Assembly (NCBI GenBank): GCA_964386865.1
Contig: CAYLUN010000099.1
Span: forward strand, 1 to 18,904
Direction: 5' to 3'
DNA: 18,904 nucleotides
Source of the DNA: CAYLUN01 sp964386865
GTDB lineage: Bacteria > Verrucomicrobiota > Kiritimatiellia > RFP12 > UBA1067
The notes beneath the pieces are model-generated. The model saw only the letters and a program-made list of their open reading frames with translations, had not been told where the DNA came from and searched no databases. The first letter of the stretch is position 1. Each line of letters starts with the position of its first letter. Below are positions 13,357-18,904 of this stretch, piece by piece. The translations under genes and the position numbers were made by a program.

Positions 13357-13485
13357 GAGACCAGCCGGTTTCGAAGCACCTTGCGCTGGACGACCTCCGT
13401 GTCGTACTTGCGTTTCAGTCCAAGTCCTTCTCGGCGGCGGTGTTCGTCCGGGCCCCTGCCTGCCACGTGACGGGCACCGCCCGCG

Positions 13486-14856
13486 TTAGGAGGCCAGCAC
13501 GGAATGGACGGCCTCTTCGAACACGGCCACCGACTCGCGCAAAGCCTCTTCGGATATGGAAAGGGGCGGGGCCACTTTGATGCACTCGCCCCCGATGCCC
13601 ACCGGCGCAAACATCAGGAGGCCGCGGTAGAGGCAGGCGAGGTTGATCTTGAGCGCCAAGGCGGGGTCGGGCGCCTTCGTACCCGCCTTGACGGCCTGGA
13701 TGCCCGCGACCAGCCCCTTGCCCTGGCAGCAGCCCAGCACGGAAGGGTAAAGCCCTTGAATGCGGCGCAGCTCCGGTATGAACCACGAGCCTAGCCGCTC
13801 CGCGCGCTCGACCAGGCCTTCGTCTTTGAGCACCTTCAGGCTCGCGATAGACGCGGCCACGGCCAGCGGCGACGCCGAATGCGTGGACGTCATGGAGCCC
13901 GGCGGATAGAGGGACATGATGTCCGCCCGGCCAATCACCGCCGAGAGGGCCAGCGAGGACGAAATCCCCTTGCCGCAGGCGATCAGGTCCGGCGCGACCC
14001 CATAGTGCTGGTAGCAGAACATCTTGCCGGTGCGCCCGAACCCGGACTGGACCTCGTCCATCGTCAGCACGATGTCGTGCTCGCGGCAGAAGGCCTCCAG
14101 CTTCTTCGCGTACTCGGCCGGCAGGAAATCGGGGCCCACGCCCTGATAGCTCTCGGTCATCACCCCGGCGATCTCCTGAGGCCTGACCCCTTTCTCGGAC
14201 AGCGCCTTCAGGAACAGGTCAAACGACGTGTTCTCGTTCTTGTAGCCGTCCGGAAACGGCACCTGCACGAAGGACGGGTCGCCCGCGCCCATCCAGGCCT
14301 TCAGCCTGCCCATGCCGCCCGCCAGCTGCGCGCCCATCGTGCGCCCATGAAAGGCGTTGTTGAAGGAGACGATGACCTTCTTGGAGGGGCCGTGCCTCTC
14401 GAGGGCGTAGGTCTTGGACAGCTTGATGCAGTTCTCCGTGGCTTCGCTTCCCGTGCTGAGCAGGAAGGCCATGTAGGTGCTCGGGTCAGGAGACAGGTCG
14501 CACAGCATGCGGGTCAGCGTGGCGCGGCCTTCATGCGGAAACACGTACGTGGCCAGCAGCGGGCGCTCCAGTTCCTCGCGGATCGCTGCGCGAATCGCGG
14601 GGTGCCCGTGCCCCGCGTTGGCGATCAGCACGCCGGAGGACCAGTCGATCCAGCGGTTGCCCCAGCGGTCAGAAACGGTGGCGCCTTCGGCCGCGTGCCA
14701 GACGACCGGCGGCTGGCCCGCCATGGAGCGCGGCTCGGACAGGCGCAGCGACTCGAACAGCGGCAGCGACTCCGGCACAGGGATCGCGGTGCGGATCGTG
14801 CGGTACTTCGTCTGTACGTGCGGAACAACAGCGGGGGTCAGATCATATTCGGCCAT
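13486..14856 (-). CDS. Class III pyridoxal-phosphate aminotransferase
   Basis: 456 residues, typical of the GABA/ornithine/glutamate-1-semialdehyde aminotransferase group. The PLP lysine is K296 in LIACGKGISSSLALSA, the ring-nitrogen aspartate is D267 in TMDEVQSGFGRTGK, the phosphate-binding STGSEATE lies at 134-141, and FNNAFHGRTMGA is at 165-176. The start at 14856 lies only two bases after the stop of the upstream oxidoreductase, with its ribosome site (AAAGAGG) inside that gene's last codons, so the pair is almost certainly co-transcribed and translationally coupled. Class III enzymes move an amino group between an amino acid and a ketone or aldehyde. With a Gfo/Idh/MocA partner the acceptor may be a keto-sugar or keto-cyclitol, which is inference; a GabT-like role on omega-amino acids is the alternative. 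Confidence 0.93.
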   Translation of the reverse strand: MAEYDLTPAVVPHVQTKYRTIRTAIPVPESLPLFESLRLSEPRSMAGQPPVVWHAAEGATVSDRWGNRWIDWSSGVLIANAGHGHPAIRAAIREELERPLLATYVFPHEGRATLTRMLCDLSPDPSTYMAFLLSTGSEATENCIKLSKTYALERHGPSKKVIVSFNNAFHGRTMGAQLAGGMGRLKAWMGAGDPSFVQVPFPDGYKNENTSFDLFLKALSEKGVRPQEIAGVMTESYQGVGPDFLPAEYAKKLEAFCREHDIVLTMDEVQSGFGRTGKMFCYQHYGVAPDLIACGKGISSSLALSAVIGRADIMSLYPPGSMTSTHSASPLAVAASIASLKVLKDEGLVERAERLGSWFIPELRRIQGLYPSVLGCCQGKGLVAGIQAVKAGTKAPDPALALKINLACLYRGLLMFAPVGIGGECIKVAPPLSISEEALRESVAVFEEAVHSVLAS

Positions 14857-14858
14857 AA

Positions 14859-16112
14859 CTACCTCTTTCTCGCTTCAACGTGCGGTTGGTTGCCGTACGC
14901 AATCGTGACCCAGTCGCCGTCGGCAACGATGGACAGGCGTGCCGCCTCGACCACCAGCTCGTTGATGAAGCTGTTTGCGGGCGTCGCAAGAATCCCCGCC
15001 TCATTCACCTCGCGAATCATCGCGCGGCGCTGCTCAACGGTCTCGGCTTCGCGCTCCAGGCGGAGCATGGCCTCCACGTTGGCCACGATGGAGTCGACGC
15101 CATACCCGACCGGCTTCAGGCCTTTGCCTTCCCACTGCACCATCCGGAAGAAGTCCGGGCTCACGTAGTTGTAGACCGAGCCGCCGCAGCCCGCGCCCAC
15201 GGCGTAGCTGTGCCGCACGCCGCGGTCCTGGTCATCGTGCTGGATCAGGCCGCTCGTGCCGTCGCCCTCGCAATACATAACCAAGGCCTGGTCGTTGCTG
15301 CCCGCACCCGCGTCGGGATATCCCAGCCCGGCGCTGATGGACATCAGGGCGCCGTTCTCGTAGCGGACGCGCCCGTTTGCCCACAGGTAGCCTTCGTTTC
15401 CGTTGGGAAACGTGCCCTTGACCCCTGAGACCGATACCGCGACCGGCTTCAGCCCCGTGATGAAATAGACGAGGTCCACATAATGGCAGCCGACGTAGAC
15501 GAAGGGGTCGGTTCTGTCGCACGTGAACCAGTTCTGAAAGTTGGAGTGACGGTAGTAGTAAGGCTCAATCAGCTTGGCCTCACCCATCACGAAAGATCCG
15601 AAGCGCCCCTCGGCATACATCGTCTTGGCCACTAGCGCGCGACGGTCGAAGCGCTTGTGGTATTCCACCCCGACGTGGAGGCCGCGCTCCATCGCCAGCG
15701 CCTCGAGTTCGGCTGACTGCGCGTACGTCAACACCAGCGGCTTGACGCACAGCACATGCTGCTCGGCCAGCAGCGCCGCCCGGACAAGCTGATAATGCAG
15801 GTGGTCGGGCACAGCCACGATCACCGCCTGGCGCGGGCGCGCCGCCCGCAAGACCTCTTCGAACTGGCCGGGAAACACCATGTCGGCGGGCTCGGACAGC
15901 GGCGGATGCGCCACAAAGCCCTGCCCCGGAAAGGCCTTCTGAAGCTCGGCGCTCTCCTTGAGCGCCCTGAGCGGGGCTGGGCTCCGGTCGCAGATGTGGA
16001 TGGTGCCCGCCCGGCCGGTTCGCTGCAGATGATAGACCGAAGGCAGGATCAGATCGGTCACGATCATCCCGCCCCCGGCGATGGTTACATCCAACGTGTG
16101 CTGTCCGCTCAT
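14859..16112 (-). CDS. Gfo/Idh/MocA-family oxidoreductase
   Basis: NAD(P)-dependent dehydrogenase of sugars or cyclitols, cytoplasmic. From the ATG at 16112 it has 417 residues. This start was chosen because AAAGGA lies a few bases upstream; the ATG at 16130 would add MKTKDD and has no ribosome site. The dinucleotide-binding loop is TIAGGGMIVTDLILPS (10-25), a variant of GxGxxG. The family's EKP motif appears as CVKPLVLTY (122-130), with K124 as the expected catalytic lysine and V replacing E. The active-site H-x-x-D helix is GCHYVDLVYF (208-217). The stretches GEAKLIEPYYYRHSNFQNWF and YVSPDFFRMVQWEGKG look strongly conserved in relatives from this group of phyla. It is the first gene of an operon with the aminotransferase, behind a promoter overlapping a palindrome. 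Confidence 0.92.
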   Translation of the reverse strand: MSGQHTLDVTIAGGGMIVTDLILPSVYHLQRTGRAGTIHICDRSPAPLRALKESAELQKAFPGQGFVAHPPLSEPADMVFPGQFEEVLRAARPRQAVIVAVPDHLHYQLVRAALLAEQHVLCVKPLVLTYAQSAELEALAMERGLHVGVEYHKRFDRRALVAKTMYAEGRFGSFVMGEAKLIEPYYYRHSNFQNWFTCDRTDPFVYVGCHYVDLVYFITGLKPVAVSVSGVKGTFPNGNEGYLWANGRVRYENGALMSISAGLGYPDAGAGSNDQALVMYCEGDGTSGLIQHDDQDRGVRHSYAVGAGCGGSVYNYVSPDFFRMVQWEGKGLKPVGYGVDSIVANVEAMLRLEREAETVEQRRAMIREVNEAGILATPANSFINELVVEAARLSIVADGDWVTIAYGNQPHVEARKR

Positions 16113-16154
16113 ATCGTCCTTTGTTTTCATAAACAGGTCGTGGGAACGGAGATT

Positions 16155-16183
16155 AGTTTACGCGGATGCCGAAGTCACTGCAA
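16155..16183 (-). promoter_or_regulatory. Candidate promoter of the oxidoreductase-aminotransferase operon
   Basis: On the minus strand TTGCAG (16183-16178), 17 bases, TAAACT (16160-16155), about 43 bases upstream of the start at 16112. The -10 is identical to that of the kinase promoter at 17229. Confidence 0.5.
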
Positions 16184-16197
16184 TTGCATGATTGCAA
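16179..16197. promoter_or_regulatory. Palindromic operator candidate overlapping the operon's -35
   Basis: TGCAATTGCA (16179-16188) is a perfect palindrome covering most of the -35 box; it runs into TTGCA-TGAT-TGCAA (16184-16197), a second inverted repeat, and another TGCAAAA follows at 16205. ATTAGT (16152-16157) and ACTAAT (16214-16219) flank the region as a further inverted pair. The position suits repression. The cognate regulator is unknown. Confidence 0.45.
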
Positions 16198-16226
16198 AAA
16201 TAAGTGCAAAATTACTAATTCGGCCC

Positions 16227-16251
16227 AGCGGGGTGCTCTTCGCGCCCCGCT
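16227..16251. repeat. GC-rich hairpin between divergent genes
   Basis: AGCGGGGTGC, a TCTTC loop and GCGCCCCGCT form a 10-bp stem with one G-U type mismatch. It starts a GC-rich tract (about 16221-16320) with no credible gene and is probably a REP-like element. Confidence 0.5.
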
Positions 16252-16356
16252 CGCCTCGCCAGCCCGCAGGGCGAGGGCGTGGGCCCGGCCGCAGGAGGGC
16301 TCGACCCGCGAGGTTGAACCCTTGCGTCCGTGCCATGACGCTTTCTGAAGGTGTGC

Positions 16357-16385
16357 TTGACTGTCCGCGCCAGATTTTGCATGCT
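16357..16385 (+). promoter_or_regulatory. Candidate promoter of the lipoprotein gene
   Basis: TTGACT (16357-16362), 17 bases, CATGCT (16380-16385), about 100 bases upstream of the ATG at 16485. Confidence 0.5.
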
Positions 16386-16484
16386 ACCGCTATGAATTCG
16401 GTGCCGCATGTCAGCGTCGCTGAGCCGATCGGCGCGTTTATCGGCGCGCTCGCTGATCGTGGCAGCGTCCGGGAGGGAACGCAA

Positions 16485-17060
16485 ATGAAAAGCACGATTG
16501 CGGCGCTTGCCTTGGCTCTGTTCGGCGCGGTTGGCACTTTGTGCGGATGCCGCACCTATCCGATAAACGCGGAGGCAAGGCCTGTAGAGAAACGCGATTA
16601 CGAAGTCGTGGATAAGGCTGTTAAGCGTGCATACAGCTTGTGGACGGGGCCCGTAAAGCAGAGTTTGGGCGCCAACGAGCAAGGCCTGATTATCATACAA
16701 AGAGGAGGCGCCACTACGACCCGACTCGCCGGAGGCGGAAGTTGGACTAAAGTGGTCGGCAGCGCCAAACTGATCAGGTGGGAGGAAATTGCGGGGGTGA
16801 AGGTTCAGGCTGTGTTTGTCGGAATCGGCCTGATTGGCATGGCGGATCCGACGGTGATTTCGCATGTGCAAGTGAAGCTGGTTTCTGGCGATTCCTTTAC
16901 CTTGGTCGAAGATCCGAACAATGCCATGTATGGCGACCAGCTGTTTCCGTTCTGGCTGTTTAAGACCGAGTGGCAGTGGGCGCATGAATGCGCAAAGGCC
17001 ATTCAGTTGATCGCCGATTCTAAAAAAACGGCGCACCCTTCGCGCCAACCCGCGCAGTGA
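16485..17060 (+). CDS. Small lipoprotein with possible PH-like domain, unknown function
   Basis: 191 residues. The ATG at 16485 is preceded by GGGAGGG at seven bases and opens a lipoprotein signal peptide (MKSTIAALALALFGAVGTLCGC); the lipobox is probably LCGC with lipidation at C22. The reading frame stays open far upstream but has no start with a ribosome site there. After a short linker, residues about 55-175 alternate strands (GLIIIQRGGATTTRL, AKLIRWEEIAGVKV, SHVQVKLVSGDSFTLVED) and end in a helix (WAHECAKAIQLIAD). This is the order of bacterial PH-like or GRAM-like domains, but the match is by eye only. A glycine-rich hydrophobic stretch VFVGIGLIGMADPTV sits in the middle. Codon use is less GC-biased than in its neighbours. 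It is monocistronic between two promoters, and no interaction partner is evident. Confidence 0.78.
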   Translation: MKSTIAALALALFGAVGTLCGCRTYPINAEARPVEKRDYEVVDKAVKRAYSLWTGPVKQSLGANEQGLIIIQRGGATTTRLAGGGSWTKVVGSAKLIRWEEIAGVKVQAVFVGIGLIGMADPTVISHVQVKLVSGDSFTLVEDPNNAMYGDQLFPFWLFKTEWQWAHECAKAIQLIADSKKTAHPSRQPAQ

Positions 17061-17128
17061 TGTGCGTGCAGGTCTCTCTTCTCTCAGGGCAAATCCGCCG
17101 CCGCAGGAGCCGACTGAAGCCCATACAG

Positions 17129-17150
17129 GCAGCGCCGGTACTGGCGCTGC
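17129..17150 (+). terminator. Candidate terminator hairpin after the lipoprotein gene
   Basis: GCAGCGCC (17129-17136), a six-base loop and GGCGCTGC (17143-17150) form a perfect 8-bp stem 69 bases after the stop. No strong T-run follows, so it may act weakly or through another mechanism. Confidence 0.45.
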
Positions 17151-17205
17151 ATTAGATGTGTGCGGTCTTTGCCATCTTGATTTGAGAATGTTTCGAAATA
17201 GGTTG

Positions 17206-17234
17206 TTGATTGTATGTTGTGATACGATTAAACT
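17206..17234 (+). promoter_or_regulatory. Candidate promoter of the hybrid kinase gene
   Basis: TTGATT (17206-17211), 17 bases, TAAACT (17229-17234), in an AT-rich stretch about 82 bases upstream of the ATG at 17316. Confidence 0.5.
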
Positions 17235-17315
17235 ATAGCTTTGTTAAGTAGGAATGTTCGTGAACTTGGCGGTTTCGTATGGTTTGGAAACCCTCTCGGC
17301 GGGCGTACAGCGTGT

Positions 17316-18904
17316 ATGACCGAAATAGAAAATAATGCGGTAGAAGAAGAGCCTAAGACGTGTCGTTCGGGCGAGGGCGGAGCTGAGGAACGTGTGGAGT
17401 GCCATCCGATGCCGGGGGGTGTTGCCGGGCTTCGGGACGAGCTAGCCCGGTCTTTGGCTGACAATGCGCGTCTCCGGAGTGAGCTTGCACGCTCCGAAGA
17501 AAGGCTGACAGAGTGCACCGAACGTTTTCGATCCGTTCTCGACCAGTCGATCGACGTGGTCTTCAGGCGAAACCTCAGAAAGGACTGCTACGACTACTTA
17601 AGCCCTTCGATAGAAACGGTGACGGGCTTCACGGTTGAAGAGTTCTGTCGCATACCCCTTAGCGAGTTCATCCCAAACTACGTCCATCCCGATGATCGCG
17701 CGGCGGTCGGGCGGCGGTTTGAACTGTTCGAAAAGAGCTGTCACGGGGAAAAGGTGAAGGGCTTTAGTGAGTACCGTTTTAGGTGCAAAGACGGCGGATA
17801 CAAGTGGATTTCGGATAGCGGCGTCCAGGTCAACGATTTCGACGGCACGCCACTCTACCAAGTCGGGGTCGCGCGCGACATCACGGATCTCAAGCGGGTG
17901 CAAGAGGAACTGCTGAGCAGCAATGAGGGACTCGAGAAGAAGGTGTCCGACCGGACTGCGCGTCTGCGGCATCTGGCGTCGGAGCTGGTTCTGGCGGAGC
18001 AGCGCGAACGTAAGCGGCTGTCGGACTTTTTACACGATGATCTTCAGCAGGTTCTTGTGGCCGCGAAGATCGGCGCGGAAAGGGGTGCGTCGGGACTGCC
18101 AGAGGGCTCCGCCGAGTGCCAGGCGCGTTTGCTTGTCGGCTACGTGACGGAGGCCGTTGGAAAGGTGCGCGCATTCTGTAACGGGCTGACGACGCCGTTG
18201 CTTTATGTGGTCGGTCTTGTGCCCGCCCTGCGCGAACTGGCGGAGGAGATGCAGTCGCGTTACGATCTCCGCGTGGTTTCCGAGGTCGGGGATATTCCGG
18301 ACATAGAAGATGAGGCGGTCAAGGTGCAGTTGTTCCAGTCGGCCAGGGAGTTGCTCTTCAATGCGGCGAAACACTCGGGATCGGAAACAGCGCGCCTGCG
18401 GGGCTGCTACTCGGCGGGGCGGATTGAGATTACTGTCTCCGACGAGGGAAGGGGGTTCGACGCCGAGGCCTTCATGGCCGGGGGATCGGCGGGTTGCGGA
18501 TGCGGGCTGTTCAGTGTCCGAGAGCGAATCATCGCGTTGGGCGGGGAGTTGCGGATCGTGTCGTCGCCTGGCCGCGGGACGAGCGTGACGGTCTACATGC
18601 CGGTCTCGCATGATCCGATGGCTGTGCCGATGGCGGGACGCCAGCCGGATTCCCCAAGCCCGGGGCATGCTGTTCCGTTTGGGGGCCGGGCGAGAGTCCT
18701 GGTTGCCGACGATCACGAAATGGTGCGTGCCGGGTTAGCGAATCTGATTTCGAAGGATCCGTGTCTGGAGGTGGTCGGCGAGGCGAGGAACGGATGGGAG
18801 GCGGTCATCCTCGCGCGGCAGTTGCGGCCGGAGGTCATCGTCATGGACATCAAGATGCCTGAAATGGACGGGATCGAGGCGACGCGGCTGATCCGGTCGG
18901 AGTT
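17316..18904 (+). CDS. PAS-domain histidine kinase fused to a NarL-type receiver, partial
   Basis: Open from the ATG at 17316 to the window edge (529 codons, 3' end missing). Residues about 36-68 are a coiled coil (LRDELARSLADNARLRSELA). Residues about 68-188 are a PAS fold ending in GVARDITDLKR. A second helix leads to a HisKA_3-type dimerisation segment, AEQRERKRLSDFLHDDLQQVL, with H240 as phospho-acceptor. The ATPase domain shows the N-box ELLFNAAKHS (N349), the G1 box DEGRGFD, the G2 box GCGLFSVRERI and GRGTSVTVYMP. After a linker of about 30 residues a receiver begins: D465/D466 in VADDHEMVRAGL and phospho-acceptor D511 in VIVMDIKMP. The receiver is of the NarL/LuxR response-regulator type, so the missing part may carry a LuxR HTH. 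No membrane segment is seen, so it is probably a cytoplasmic sensor. The start has no strong ribosome site; the frame is open upstream without a better start. Confidence 0.9.
   Translation, partial: MTEIENNAVEEEPKTCRSGEGGAEERVECHPMPGGVAGLRDELARSLADNARLRSELARSEERLTECTERFRSVLDQSIDVVFRRNLRKDCYDYLSPSIETVTGFTVEEFCRIPLSEFIPNYVHPDDRAAVGRRFELFEKSCHGEKVKGFSEYRFRCKDGGYKWISDSGVQVNDFDGTPLYQVGVARDITDLKRVQEELLSSNEGLEKKVSDRTARLRHLASELVLAEQRERKRLSDFLHDDLQQVLVAAKIGAERGASGLPEGSAECQARLLVGYVTEAVGKVRAFCNGLTTPLLYVVGLVPALRELAEEMQSRYDLRVVSEVGDIPDIEDEAVKVQLFQSARELLFNAAKHSGSETARLRGCYSAGRIEITVSDEGRGFDAEAFMAGGSAGCGCGLFSVRERIIALGGELRIVSSPGRGTSVTVYMPVSHDPMAVPMAGRQPDSPSPGHAVPFGGRARVLVADDHEMVRAGLANLISKDPCLEVVGEARNGWEAVILARQLRPEVIVMDIKMPEMDGIEATRLIRSE

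Larger units (their letters stand above)
16113..16484. other. Divergent regulatory region between operon and lipoprotein gene
   Basis: 372 bases. The left third is AT-rich, with the operon promoter and TGCA palindromes; the middle is a GC-rich hairpin tract; the right third carries the lipoprotein promoter and leader. No gene is supported. Confidence 0.6.

Noticed and set aside
13879..15168. 429-codon plus-strand frame across the aminotransferase-oxidoreductase junction
   Set aside because: It overlaps two well-supported enzymes on the other strand and has no family likeness.
15756..16484. Upstream extension of the lipoprotein frame to give a 434-residue protein
   Set aside because: It would run antisense through the oxidoreductase and bury a good lipoprotein signal peptide and ribosome site at 16471-16485.

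Overview
The window is GC-rich (about two thirds G+C by eye), with AT-rich dips confined to promoter regions. It looks like chromosome from a member of the PVC group, most likely Verrucomicrobiota, Kiritimatiellota or Lentisphaerota. The reasons are a XylR-type AraC regulator beside a secreted glycoside-hydrolase-like protein, a DUF4038 (apiosidase-like) enzyme, very long secreted repeat proteins carrying the DSFFDIFTEVSTDGG signature and HYR modules, an F-K-L-S C-terminus like the FFRL-type ends common in these phyla, and many short palindromic intergenic repeats. This assignment is inference; no rRNA or marker gene is present.

Layout. 1-838 (minus): 5' part of a secreted DUF4038 glycoside hydrolase. 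839-1333: gene-free repeat cluster containing a MITE-like element at 938-1186 (22-bp terminal inverted repeats flanked by a perfect 9-bp direct repeat) and a second inverted repeat at 1217-1292. 1334-2452 (minus): alanine racemase. 2662-3093 (plus) and 8575-9795 (plus): two exported low-complexity proteins flanking a 5.1-kb gene (3150-8276, minus) for a 1708-residue surface or secreted protein. That protein consists of a duplicated block of three beta-sandwich-like repeats plus a HYR domain, followed by two diverged copies carrying calcium-loop-like D-x-D-x-D-G motifs. 9832-11001 and 11008-13263 (plus): a XylR-like regulator and a secreted, probably carbohydrate-active protein, six bases apart. 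13264-13485: convergent intergenic region with a perfect hairpin. 14859-16112 and 13486-14856 (minus): a two-gene operon of a Gfo/Idh/MocA oxidoreductase and a class III aminotransferase, together suggesting oxidation followed by transamination of a sugar or cyclitol. 16485-17060 (plus): a small lipoprotein. 17316-end (plus): a PAS histidine kinase fused to a NarL-type receiver, cut by the window edge.

The most coherent regulatory signal is a shared promoter layout. Six intergenic regions carry TTGACT (or a close variant), exactly 17 bases, then a hexamer ending in CT (TAAACT twice; CAAACT, GACACT, CATGCT, TTCCCT), usually 75-125 bases ahead of the start codon. In front of the oxidoreductase operon this promoter overlaps a TGCAATTGCA palindrome that looks like an operator. 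The likely theme is carbohydrate scavenging and cell-surface biology in a heterotroph with many secreted proteins. No CRISPR array, tRNA, rRNA, phage gene or transposase was seen.
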